Positions 5,417-12,275 of a stretch of 12,916 nt of DNA are shown here, in pieces. The notes under the pieces were generated by a model. The model worked only from the letters and a program-made list of their open reading frames with translations. It did not search any database and was not told the DNA's origin. The position numbers and the translations under genes are program-made. This stretch comes from ANME-2 cluster archaeon (lineage in GTDB: Archaea; Halobacteriota; Methanosarcinia; Methanosarcinales; Methanogasteraceae), in contig PIXW01000248.1 of assembly GCA_003601535.1 (NCBI GenBank), forward strand, positions 1-12,916, given 5' to 3'. How positions within the stretch are numbered: the stretch's first letter is position 1; each line of letters starts with the position of its first letter.

Positions 5417-7153
5417 TCACCAGGACACCCCGAACGTTTGATCGCGCTCGATCCAGTCACTATCGCTGTCTGTGTCGAGTCCATCGGTCCGCCGCTGCCA
5501 GGATTTGCCTTCGGTTGAGTGTGTGTAAGCGATACTCTGGTCAACCTCCTCGCCATCGTGGTACAGAGATACCTGACCGCCGCCGTTATCGAGTTGTATC
5601 TTCTTTGTCAGATAATATCCGTGCGCCTCGATAGTCTCGCCTGCCGGGATGGTATATGTATCACCATCCTCGTTTTCGAGAATCCAACCGCTGATATCCA
5701 CTGAATCATCGCCGCAGTTGTACAGTTCCGTGGTCTCGTTCCCATGGTCAGCCCCTACTGGATTCGGCATCAGTTCATTGATCACGATCTTCGGAACGGG
5801 TGTTGGGTCAGGAGCAGGTGTGGGCGTAGTTGTTGGGGCTGGTGTTAGAGTGAGTGCAGGCGGTGGCTCAGGTTCATCCGAATCCAGATTCACAACCGCC
5901 AGCACAAACTCCTGATCCGCAAGGTTATCAGACGGATCCCTGCATTTCACACGGACGTTATATACCCCAACCTGAAGCGGATCATAAGGATCAAAGACAG
6001 CACCTCTCACGTCACCGTCACCGGTGATACGCCCTGATACCCATCCACCATAAGGATCGACCACTGATATCAACAGCGTTGAGATGTCGATCCGTTCACT
6101 AAAAGAAACTGCAATATCACCGTTCACACCAATAGAATCATTAACGAGCGTTATTTCAGGAGGAGTTCTATCCGGCATAGAATTCTCTTTTCCGGGAGTT
6201 CCAATGCGTCCACATTCGTATCCAAGTGATGTATACCAGTTATCTCGATTCGTGCCATCTTCCGGCAGCATTCGCTCCATCGACTGCCCGACATCATCAC
6301 CTTTCCCGGCAAACCAGTTCCCATTCTGATTCACAACATCGATCCTCTTTGAGATCGGTGGAAATCCATTGAAGAGTTGTAGCACCTCACCACCATTTTT
6401 AAGCGTCATATTCGAGATTTGATCCGGTTTGCAGGTTGTAGCACCCTTATCTGCGATCAGATAGTAGCCATGTGCTGGTATGATCGCACCTGGATTGATG
6501 GTTATCTCGATCGTGTCGTTGACCGCACCCGTGCCTCTGGTGATCGTCCAGTTACCGATACAGATGGTGCGATCGAGCGTGCTATAGAGTTCGATGTACT
6601 CTGCCTCATCCCACATGATCTCGTTTATCACGACGTCCCACAACAGCGGATCGTATTCGTGTGTATGCTGTGGTGTGGTGGTAGCATTGGCGCACGGAGT
6701 GGCGCACGGAGTGGCTGAAACTGCAGGATCGGTATCCCTGGAGATTCCGGTGTGCAGATCAGAATCACCATCCTTGATGCGGAATGTTAGATCGAACAAG
6801 CATTCGCGAGTCTGTGGCAGCGTACGCTTCTGATCTGCCTGTACAGCGTATTCCATCGAAGGCATTTTAATCCAGAATGATATATACTTATTTGTGTCCG
6901 GATGTGCAAAGATATCCAGATCATAGTGTCCCGGCGCCACGATCTCTGTGGCACCGCATATCTTCTCATCGATCCTTGCGAGAATGGTGGTGTGTGCTGG
7001 TGCAGGGGTGTTGTTGATGCTGATATTTCCATGAAAATGATAGGAACTGATACTCCCCTCCGATCTATGATTGACAAATACCGTGAGCGCAACCGCTATA
7101 ATCACCAGTGCAAATATTATAACGGCTGCTCTTCTCACGGCAAGCGCGACCAT
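5417..7153 (-). CDS. Secreted or membrane-anchored protein with two lamin-tail domains
   Basis: The 578-residue protein starts with a basic, hydrophobic segment (VRRAAVIIFALVIIAVALTVFV, about 6-27) that is a signal anchor or signal peptide, so the rest should be outside the cell. An all-beta N-terminal domain (about 38-125) contains the phrase INNTPAPAHTTILARIDE, typical of archaeal surface-protein beta-sandwiches. Two lamin-tail domains follow, at about 173-320 (VVINEIMWDEAEYIELYS, later AHGYYLIADKG) and 456-575 (IVINELMPNPVG, later AHGYYLTKK). Between them lie an Ig-like stretch opening with TPPEITLVNDS (about 330-423) and a Pro/Thr linker (426-455). A second low-complexity stretch around 143-160 includes a repeated ATPC. 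Lamin-tail domains are thought to bind proteins or surfaces; no enzymatic domain is visible. The gene converges on rtcA. A weak TATA-like CATACAAATAG lies about 27 bp before the ATG. Confidence 0.85.
   Translation of the reverse strand: MVALAVRRAAVIIFALVIIAVALTVFVNHRSEGSISSYHFHGNISINNTPAPAHTTILARIDEKICGATEIVAPGHYDLDIFAHPDTNKYISFWIKMPSMEYAVQADQKRTLPQTRECLFDLTFRIKDGDSDLHTGISRDTDPAVSATPCATPCANATTTPQHTHEYDPLLWDVVINEIMWDEAEYIELYSTLDRTICIGNWTITRGTGAVNDTIEITINPGAIIPAHGYYLIADKGATTCKPDQISNMTLKNGGEVLQLFNGFPPISKRIDVVNQNGNWFAGKGDDVGQSMERMLPEDGTNRDNWYTSLGYECGRIGTPGKENSMPDRTPPEITLVNDSIGVNGDIAVSFSERIDISTLLISVVDPYGGWVSGRITGDGDVRGAVFDPYDPLQVGVYNVRVKCRDPSDNLADQEFVLAVVNLDSDEPEPPPALTLTPAPTTTPTPAPDPTPVPKIVINELMPNPVGADHGNETTELYNCGDDSVDISGWILENEDGDTYTIPAGETIEAHGYYLTKKIQLDNGGGQVSLYHDGEEVDQSIAYTHSTEGKSWQRRTDGLDTDSDSDWIERDQTFGVSW
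6689..6712. repeat. 12-bp tandem duplication within the lamin-tail gene
   Basis: The unit GGCGCACGGAGT occurs twice in direct succession, encoding the repeated ATPCATPC of the low-complexity segment between the N-terminal beta domain and the first lamin-tail domain. It is in frame and probably arose by slippage. Confidence 0.8.
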
Positions 7154-7221
7154 ATCATGGCAATCGAGCGGTTGCTATTTGTATGTTACGGTGATTTGAG
7201 GTAGAATTCTCAAACTAACAT

Positions 7222-7231
7222 CTTTAAGTAT
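7222..7231 (+). promoter_or_regulatory. TATA box of the DUF35 gene
   Basis: CTTTAAGTATC is centred about 35 bp upstream of the DUF35 ATG, predicting a leader of about 10 nt. The same TTTAAGTAT core recurs in front of purP. GGTGGT lies just before the ATG and may assist start selection. Confidence 0.55.
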
Positions 7232-7261
7232 CACCCGATCGAAATACTGTATGGTGGTCTC

Positions 7262-7651
7262 ATGGGCGTACCAAGATTCTGGAGACATATCAGCAGCAGA
7301 TACAATCTGATCGGAACAAGATGCAACACATGCGGCAAATACTACTTCCCGCCGAGAACGATGTGTCCGAACTGCCGCAGGGACGGTAGTATCGAGGAGT
7401 ATCGATTCAAAGGACATGGTGAAGTGGTTACTTACACCATCATACACACAGCGTCCGAGGGCTTCAATATTCTGACGCCATACTCGCTGGCGATCATACA
7501 GCTGGACGAGGGTCCGCGCATGACCGGGCAGGTGGTCTGCGATCCTGACGAGATCATGATCGGGATGCGTGTGAAGCCCGTATTCAGAAAACTCGGCGAG
7601 GATGGGGACGCTGGCATTATATATTATGGCACCAAGTTCATACCTGCATGA
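7262..7651 (+). CDS. DUF35 zinc-ribbon/OB-fold protein
   Basis: A 129-residue protein with the two-part DUF35 architecture: a rubredoxin-like zinc ribbon with four cysteines (C21-x2-C24, C35-x2-C38) and then an OB-fold (about 45-125) with GHGEVVTYTIIH and TPYSLAIIQLDEGPRMTGQ. In archaea this family bridges acetoacetyl-CoA thiolase and HMG-CoA synthase in the mevalonate pathway, channelling the CoA intermediate. Usually the three genes are adjacent; here neither partner is in the window, so that specific role is likely but not shown. The protein is cytoplasmic. Its stop codon is followed after one nucleotide by tRNA-Thr, and its 3' coding region contains a TATA-like sequence (encoding IIYYG) that probably drives the tRNA. 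Confidence 0.92.
   Translation: MGVPRFWRHISSRYNLIGTRCNTCGKYYFPPRTMCPNCRRDGSIEEYRFKGHGEVVTYTIIHTASEGFNILTPYSLAIIQLDEGPRMTGQVVCDPDEIMIGMRVKPVFRKLGEDGDAGIIYYGTKFIPA
7616..7626 (+). promoter_or_regulatory. TATA box of tRNA-Thr, inside the DUF35 coding region
   Basis: ATTATATATTA closely matches archaeal TATA boxes and is centred about 32 bp before the mature tRNA 5' end, predicting transcription from about 7647. It is encoded within codons for Ile-Ile-Tyr-Tyr near the DUF35 C terminus, so protein and promoter constraints overlap. Confidence 0.65.
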
Positions 7652-7652
7652 T

Positions 7653-7725
7653 GCCTCGGTGGCTCAGCTGGCAGAGCGAGTGATTTGTAATCACTAGGTC
7701 GCGAGTTCAAATCTCGCCCGAGGCT
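7653..7725 (+). tRNA. tRNA-Thr (anticodon UGU)
   Basis: A complete 73-nt cloverleaf can be drawn by hand. The acceptor stem is GCCTCGG (7653-7659) paired with CCGAGGC (7718-7724). The D arm is GCTC/GAGC with a GG-containing loop. The anticodon stem AGTGA/TCACT encloses loop TTTGTAA, placing TGT at 7686-7688. The variable loop is 5 nt, and the T arm is GCGAG/CTCGC with loop TTCAAAT. The discriminator base is T (7725), as known for archaeal tRNA-Thr. CCA is not encoded and no intron is present. It reads ACA (and possibly other ACN) codons. Confidence 0.97.
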
Positions 7726-7728
7726 TCC

Positions 7729-7738
7729 GTAAATTATG
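7729..7738 (+). promoter_or_regulatory. Possible TATA box of the aldehyde dehydrogenase gene
   Basis: GTAAATTATG lies just after the tRNA and is centred about 27 bp before the dehydrogenase ATG, consistent with a leaderless transcript. It is weaker than the rtcA and purP boxes. Read-through from the tRNA is an alternative. Confidence 0.4.
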
Positions 7739-7760
7739 CTGGTGTGGGCATATCCGGATC

Positions 7761-9170
7761 ATGACGGCACAATACAAACTATGGATCGATGGCGAATGGA
7801 CTGAATCAGAATCCGGAGAGACATTCCAGGTAATCAACCCCGCAACAGAACAAATAATCGCAACCGCTGCGGATGCAGAACGCACCGACACAGAGAAAGC
7901 GATTGATTCAGCGCGTGACGCATTCGATAACACAGACTGGAGCCAGAATCCCCAAAAAAGAAAGAACGTCCTGCAAAAAGTAGCAGAACTGCTTAGAAAG
8001 GACACAGATCGCCTTGCACATCTTGAAACACTGGATAACGGCATGCCGATCAGTTGGGCGAAACGGTTCATTCCTGACGTGGCAGACTTCTTCGAGTACT
8101 ATGCAGGTCTCACATCTCCACTCGAGGAGAGACTCGATTCCCACAGCACGGTCTACTATGAGCCGGTCGGTGTGGCAGCAGGAATCATCCCGTGGAATCT
8201 GCCGCTCAAGATGGCATCATGGAAGATCGCGCCAGCACTTGCCGCGGGAGATACATTCATCCTCAAACCATCGAGTCAGACCCCGCTTACTGCACTTGAA
8301 CTCGGAGAGCTATTTGATAGGGCTGGATGTCCGAAGGGTGTGCTGAACGTGATCACAGGAAAAGGGAGTGTGGCAGGAGCAGAACTTGCAAGGAATGCAA
8401 AGGTCGACAAGGTCGCGTTTACAGGTGGAACAGAGACCGGAAAAGAGATTATGAAACTTGCATCGAATAACCTCAAGAAGATCACGCTCGAATGCGGAGG
8501 AAAATCAGCGAATATCATCCTGGAGGATGCAGACAAAGCAAAGGCAGTAAATGGTGCGGTCTTTGCGATCTTTTTTAATGCGGGGCAGGTATGCACCGCA
8601 GGTTCGAGGCTGCTTCTGCCAGAGGGCATCCATGATGAGTTTATGGAGCACCTGATCGCAGAAACGAGAAGACTCAAGATCGGAGACGGGCTTGATGACC
8701 CTGACATGGGACCTGTGATCAGTTCCGAGCAGATGGAAAAAGACCTGAGATACATCAGATATGGAATCGAGGATGGCGCAGAACTCGTTACCGGTGGAAA
8801 TCGCATCGAGAGAGACGGCTTCTTCGTTGAGCCAACGATATTCGATCACGTGGAACCGGATATGCGTATCGCTCAGGAGGAGATCTTTGGTCCGGTGCTC
8901 TCTGTGCTCACATACCACGACGAGGAGGAAGCTATCGAGATTGCGAACGGTACCAGATACGGGCTTGCCGGAGCGGTGTGGTCAGAGGATATATCACATG
9001 CGAAAGTGATTGCAGGTTGTATCAGGGCAGGAACGGTATGGATCAACACGTATCATGGTGCTCCGAAACATGCGCCGTTTGGTGGATATCGCGAGAGCGG
9101 GATCGGCAGGGAACTTGGAATGCATGGACTCAGGAGTTATCTTGAGGTGAAGCATCTGATGGTTGGGTGA
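7761..9170 (+). CDS. NAD(P)+-dependent aldehyde dehydrogenase (ALDH superfamily)
   Basis: Oxidises an aldehyde to the carboxylic acid with NAD(P)+ through a thiohemiacetal on the catalytic cysteine. The superfamily blocks are in place: IIPWNLPL with the oxyanion-hole Asn146, KPSSQTPLTAL (cofactor binding), FTGGTETGKEI, LECGGKSANII with general base Glu244, GQVCTAGSRL with nucleophile Cys278, EEIFGPVLSV (373-382), and APFGGYRESGIGRELG near the C terminus. At 469 residues it is a little shorter than typical 480-500 residue members but nothing essential is missing. Sequence style is close to betaine aldehyde / broad-specificity dehydrogenases, but substrate cannot be assigned. It stands alone, with no adjacent osmolyte or alcohol dehydrogenase gene. 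In a strictly anaerobic archaeon it may have come from bacteria, which is inference. Confidence 0.95.
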   Translation: MTAQYKLWIDGEWTESESGETFQVINPATEQIIATAADAERTDTEKAIDSARDAFDNTDWSQNPQKRKNVLQKVAELLRKDTDRLAHLETLDNGMPISWAKRFIPDVADFFEYYAGLTSPLEERLDSHSTVYYEPVGVAAGIIPWNLPLKMASWKIAPALAAGDTFILKPSSQTPLTALELGELFDRAGCPKGVLNVITGKGSVAGAELARNAKVDKVAFTGGTETGKEIMKLASNNLKKITLECGGKSANIILEDADKAKAVNGAVFAIFFNAGQVCTAGSRLLLPEGIHDEFMEHLIAETRRLKIGDGLDDPDMGPVISSEQMEKDLRYIRYGIEDGAELVTGGNRIERDGFFVEPTIFDHVEPDMRIAQEEIFGPVLSVLTYHDEEEAIEIANGTRYGLAGAVWSEDISHAKVIAGCIRAGTVWINTYHGAPKHAPFGGYRESGIGRELGMHGLRSYLEVKHLMVG

Positions 9171-9176
9171 AGGATT

Positions 9177-9189
9177 GCTTTATTAAACA
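9177..9189 (+). promoter_or_regulatory. TATA box of the receiver/PPC gene pair
   Basis: CTTTATTAAAC is centred about 30 bp before the receiver ATG. A second A/T-rich tract, AAAATATACAC, lies closer and would be too near. The first spacing predicts a leader of only a few nucleotides. Confidence 0.5.
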
Positions 9190-9213
9190 TCTGTTACAAA
9201 ATATACACATTGT

Positions 9214-9591
9214 ATGAGCACAAAGATCATGGTAGTGGATGATGAACCAGATACAGTGGATCTGGTTTCACTGGTGCTTGAAGGCGAGGGCTATGAGATT
9301 ATGCCAGCTTATACCGGCAGAGAGGCGCTGGACATGTTAAGCGACGCAAAGCCCGATCTGATTTTACTGGATATCATGATGCCAGGCATCGATGGTTGGA
9401 ATGTATATCAATCGATACGTAAGAACGAGAAGACAAAAGACCTTCCAGTGGTGATGCTTACCGCAAAGGCGCAATCCATCGACAAGATGATCGGTCTGCA
9501 TGTCGTTGGTGTCGATGGCTACCTCACCAAGCCGTTCGGTCGCATGGAACTGGTTGACTGTGTAAAGGCGCACCTGAAAGAGAGAAAATGA
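9214..9591 (+). CDS. CheY-like single-domain response regulator
   Basis: The 125-residue protein is a bare receiver domain with no output domain. The acidic pocket is DDE (9-11), the phospho-acceptor is Asp53 in LILLDIMMPGIDGW, and the conserved Thr83 (MLTAK) and Lys106 (YLTKPF) complete the active site. The alpha/beta length is exactly that of one REC domain. It is expected to be phosphorylated by a histidine kinase in trans and act through protein-protein contact. No kinase domain is seen in the window; the PAS-repeat sensor at the right edge is 2.7 kb away and its end is not visible. Its stop is one nucleotide from the ATG of a PPC-domain protein, so the two are very likely cotranscribed and translationally coupled. 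Confidence 0.95.
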   Translation: MSTKIMVVDDEPDTVDLVSLVLEGEGYEIMPAYTGREALDMLSDAKPDLILLDIMMPGIDGWNVYQSIRKNEKTKDLPVVMLTAKAQSIDKMIGLHVVGVDGYLTKPFGRMELVDCVKAHLKERK

Positions 9592-9592
9592 G

Positions 9593-10027
9593 ATGAAATA
9601 CCAGACAGGTTCCATTGGTAGGGTATTTCTTGCACGTGTGGACCATGGCGAGGATCTGCTTGTTGAACTCACCAGACTTGCACGATCAGAAGATATCAGG
9701 CAGGCGTTCTTTATGCTGATCGGCGCAATTCGGGATGCGCGCATTGTTACCGGACCAAAGGAGGATACGGTTCCGCCAGATCCTATATGGTCAACGATAA
9801 CGGACGCTCATGAGATACTTGGCACCGGAAACATTCTCCAAAAGGATGGCGAACCGAGCATACATATCCATGCTGCGCTCGGCAGGGAAGGGGAGACACT
9901 CACCGGCTGCCTGCGTGATAGCGTTGGTGCATACCTCACGATCGAGGTCTTCATCCTCGAGATAACCGGCGATCTGGCAGAGCGTGCCTATGATGATACG
10001 CTCGGGATTACGCGGATGGCGCTATAA
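9593..10027 (+). CDS. PPC-domain (DUF296) protein, putative DNA-binding
   Basis: A single PPC (plants and prokaryotes conserved, DUF296) domain fills the 144 residues. Recognisable elements are an N-terminal VFLARVDHGEDLLVELTRLA segment (11-30), FFMLIGAIRDARI (39-51), the signature GEPSIHIHAALG (86-97) with histidines 91 and 93, TLTGCL (102-107) and VGAYLTIEVFILEI (111-124). In plants the domain occurs with AT-hooks in DNA-binding proteins; prokaryotic members are usually lone trimeric domains of uncertain function, and no AT-hook is seen here. Coupling with a response regulator, separated by one nucleotide, hints at a regulatory unit, but this is inference. No clear Shine-Dalgarno precedes the ATG, consistent with translational coupling. 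Confidence 0.88.
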   Translation: MKYQTGSIGRVFLARVDHGEDLLVELTRLARSEDIRQAFFMLIGAIRDARIVTGPKEDTVPPDPIWSTITDAHEILGTGNILQKDGEPSIHIHAALGREGETLTGCLRDSVGAYLTIEVFILEITGDLAERAYDDTLGITRMAL

Positions 10028-10034
10028 TCACACA

Positions 10035-10046
10035 ATTTAAGTATAA
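10035..10046 (+). promoter_or_regulatory. TATA box of purP
   Basis: ATTTAAGTATAA is centred about 27 bp before the purP ATG, predicting a leaderless message. It shares TTTAAGTAT with the box before the DUF35 gene. Confidence 0.6.
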
Positions 10047-10067
10047 CCTTGTACTGCAATTGTTACC

Positions 10068-11225
10068 ATGATTGGCAGAAACGATATCATACCCATACTG
10101 GAAGAGTACGACACGTCAGAGATAAAAATCGGGCTCGTAGGTTCGCATTCCGCACTGGATGTGTGCGATGGTGCGGTTGAGGAAGGTTTCAGAACATTTC
10201 TGATCTGCCAGGCAGGGCGTGAAAAGACGTATACTCGATATTTCAGGGCACAGCGCGATCCGGATGGAAATCTCCTGCGTGGAATTGTGGATGATTCTGT
10301 GGTTTATCCGCGGTTCGATGAGGTTTTGCAGCAGAAAAATCAGCAATTTTTGCGTGATAACAACATTCTGTTCGTACCGAACCGATCGTTCACCTCATAC
10401 TGCGAAATCGGCGCGATCGAGGATGATTTCATGGTTCCGATGGTGGGCAGCCGCAATCTGCTCCGGAGCGAGGAGCGGGGGGGCGAGAAGGACTATTACT
10501 GGCTGCTTGAGAAGGCAGATCTACCATATCCGGAAAGAATCAGTGATCCGGAGGAGATCGATTCTCTGGTCATGGTAAAGCTTCCACATGCGGTAAAGAA
10601 ACTCGAACGCGGCTTCTTCACAGCATCCGATTACGAAGAGTACAGGCAGAAATCAGAGTCCCTGATCAGGCAGGGCGTGATAACAGAGGATGCACTCAAC
10701 GCAGCAAGAATCGAGCGTTATGTGATCGGTCCGGTCTTCAATCTTGATTTCTTTTATTCACCAATCGAGGATACAATGAGTCCGATCGAACTGCTTGGCA
10801 TCGACTGGCGGTTCGAGACCAGTCTTGATGGGCATGTGCGCCTGCCAGCGCCGCAGCAGATGACGCTTGTCGAGACGCAGCAGATACCAGAGTATACGGT
10901 CTGCGGACACAATTCAGCGACGCTACGAGAGTCACTCCTCGAAGGGGCATTTGAACTCGCAGAGAAATATGTAAAAGCCACCCAGAAATATTATTCGCCA
11001 GGGATCATCGGACCGTTCTGCCTGCAGACGTGCGTTGACAAGGATCTGAACTTCTATATCTATGATGTCGCTCCCAGAATCGGCGGCGGCACGAACGTGC
11101 ACGTATCGGTCGGGCATCCTTATGGAAACACGCTCTGGCGCCGGAATATGAGCACAGGGAGAAGGCTTGCGATGGAGGTAAGAAGGGCTGTTGCGGCAGG
11201 AAGGGTTGCGGAGATTGTGACGTGA
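10068..11225 (+). CDS. purP: 5-formaminoimidazole-4-carboxamide ribonucleotide (FAICAR) synthetase
   Basis: PurP is the archaeal ATP-grasp enzyme that formylates AICAR to FAICAR with free formate and ATP, replacing the folate-dependent activity of bacterial PurH in purine synthesis. Hallmarks are KIGLVGSHSALDVCDGA (20-36), the RTFLICQAGREKTY segment (42-55), and the block GSRNLLRSEERGGEKDYYW (127-145). Further ones are VMVKLPHAVKK (168-178), the metal/ATP site DVAPRIGGGTNVHVS (333-347), and GHPYGNTLW near the C terminus. The length, 385 residues, includes a helical segment around 185-215 between core strands that some paralogues lack. Archaea may carry two PurP paralogues of which only some are proven synthetases, so exact activity is likely rather than certain. 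No other purine gene is adjacent. The start is supported by TATA spacing. Confidence 0.95.
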   Translation: MIGRNDIIPILEEYDTSEIKIGLVGSHSALDVCDGAVEEGFRTFLICQAGREKTYTRYFRAQRDPDGNLLRGIVDDSVVYPRFDEVLQQKNQQFLRDNNILFVPNRSFTSYCEIGAIEDDFMVPMVGSRNLLRSEERGGEKDYYWLLEKADLPYPERISDPEEIDSLVMVKLPHAVKKLERGFFTASDYEEYRQKSESLIRQGVITEDALNAARIERYVIGPVFNLDFFYSPIEDTMSPIELLGIDWRFETSLDGHVRLPAPQQMTLVETQQIPEYTVCGHNSATLRESLLEGAFELAEKYVKATQKYYSPGIIGPFCLQTCVDKDLNFYIYDVAPRIGGGTNVHVSVGHPYGNTLWRRNMSTGRRLAMEVRRAVAAGRVAEIVT

Positions 11226-11257
11226 TATAAGCGGTGAAATTAGGGTGGAAGGAGTAT

Positions 11258-11368
11258 ATGCGAACTATTTTCGGATATACTATGATAGGCAAAATAGCCT
11301 CGAAGACCTCTGAATCCGAACCACCATTTCCTTTCAGATTTACAGTTCCGATTGACCTGCTGTGTTGA
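11258..11368 (+). CDS. Possible 36-residue small protein
   Basis: A short reading frame begins MRTIFGYTMIGKIASK and ends FTVPIDLLC before TGA. Three things argue that it may be real. GGAAGGAG lies just upstream, though only 3 nt from the ATG. A TATA-like GATATAAG overlaps the purP stop about 30 bp before the ATG. The frame also sits in an otherwise empty 222-bp gap. Against it: the size is within chance expectation, and I recognise no family. The middle is rich in Ser, Glu, Pro and Phe with no membrane segment. It could equally be part of a non-coding intergenic repeat. Treat as tentative. Confidence 0.28.
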   Translation: MRTIFGYTMIGKIASKTSESEPPFPFRFTVPIDLLC

Positions 11369-11447
11369 ACAACTCCCACGATACCCAAGCACTCAACCAC
11401 CACACACCTTCATACCAGCATGAGTTGCATGGACGCTTGCAAATACA

Positions 11448-12014
11448 TCAGGGCTCTCTGTTGCGATTCTGCTCGGACTGATCACGAATTGCCTCGATGA
11501 TCTGGGGAATCTCATCAGGTGTAACGTTATGCGGTACGATATAGAAGACCCAGTTGTCATCCACCCAGAAGTACTGGGGCTGATCATCCGGCGCAATCTT
11601 ATACACAGCCATCCCATCGATCGTGGTCTCTTCGAGTGTGGATGCCCAGTCTCCGCCAAAGTTACGTATTCCGATGACCATCTTCTCGGTTTCGCTCTTT
11701 GCAATCGTTTTGTTCTGGTATAGAGTCGTCCACAGCGTCAAAAACCGATCATTTTTCCCGTAATAATGTATGATTGCAAGATCCTCAATATTCTCAATGT
11801 TGCCCGAGTGCGATTGTCTTACCTGTTGCAGTGCATCCGCACCCGTGGACACCACCATCTTATCCATGCCGAGGATCTCTGCCGGAGCGATCTCAGTAGC
11901 ATTCGGATGTGGTGCTGGCGCTGGTGATGGTGATGGTGGGCTGGTGATGCATCCGGCACATACGACTATCAGCAACACAGCGATGATTGCGAGAAAGCGT
12001 TTGGCTCTGTTCAT
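11448..12014 (-). CDS. Predicted lipoprotein of unknown function
   Basis: The chosen start gives MNRAKRFLAIIAVLLIVVCAGC: a basic n-region, a hydrophobic core and a lipobox ending at Cys22, followed by a Ser/Pro/Ala linker (TSPPSPSPAPAPHP). This is a classical lipoprotein layout, so the mature part should be tethered outside the membrane. Upstream in-frame starts at 12029 (ATG) and 12071 (GTG) would add residues ahead of the signal peptide; the inner ATG is preferred because AGGAG precedes it and the signal peptide then has normal length. The mature region (about 165 residues) contains YFWVDDNWVFYIVPHNVT and an alternating strand pattern reminiscent of small archaeal lipoproteins. I do not recognise a named domain. 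An inverted repeat GATTGT-6-ACAATC (12031-12048) lies just upstream. Confidence 0.75.
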   Translation of the reverse strand: MNRAKRFLAIIAVLLIVVCAGCITSPPSPSPAPAPHPNATEIAPAEILGMDKMVVSTGADALQQVRQSHSGNIENIEDLAIIHYYGKNDRFLTLWTTLYQNKTIAKSETEKMVIGIRNFGGDWASTLEETTIDGMAVYKIAPDDQPQYFWVDDNWVFYIVPHNVTPDEIPQIIEAIRDQSEQNRNREP

Positions 12015-12071
12015 GATCTCCTGTTTCATCGATTGTCCAATAACAATCTTTTGGTTGTCTGGTGCAGCCAC

Positions 12072-12275
12072 CGGAAGTTATGGCAGATGTCTGAAATAGC
12101 CCGTAACCGTTTGGATTTGCAGAAGAACCCGGAAGAGCAGGGTTTGTGATATTAATGTATCCAGCTACCATATCTGGCTATAGGATGGTGGATCGCATGG
12201 AAAGGGTAAATATGGTAAAGTCAAGGTATACACATAAAAAAATTACAGCCACATTGTTTCATCTGGGGTCATCAA
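12072..12275. other. Divergent intergenic region between lipoprotein and PAS-repeat sensor
   Basis: About 200-260 bp, depending on the lipoprotein start, separates the two divergent genes. A/T-rich stretches near 12222-12244 (TATACACATAAAAAAATTAC) could supply the promoter of the sensor. On the minus strand ATTAATATCAC near 12147-12157 is a weak TATA candidate. GGGGT lies 8 nt before the sensor ATG as a poor Shine-Dalgarno. A short direct repeat GGTAAA-TAT-GGTAAA (about 12206-12220) is the only other pattern. No gene is supported here. Confidence 0.4.

Noticed and set aside
5268..5441. 57-codon plus-strand frame after rtcA, starting MRGCTVIGCWG
   Set aside because: The TTTAAATATTTA in front is only about 10 bp from the ATG, there is no Shine-Dalgarno, and it runs into the opposite-strand lamin-tail gene.
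67..11371. GTTGTTCAACAC near 67-78 recurring inverted near 11364-11371
   Set aside because: A 12-base match without flanking similarity is expected by chance; not evidence of att sites or a mobile element.
11005..11403. Minus-strand frame of 132 codons across the purP 3' end
   Set aside because: More than half is antisense to conserved purP motifs; the remainder lies in the empty gap and is discussed as a possible repeat.
11893..12171. 92-codon minus-strand frame with an Asn/Gly-rich start
   Set aside because: It overlaps the signal-peptide region of the lipoprotein in another frame, and its C-terminal half looks like out-of-frame translation.
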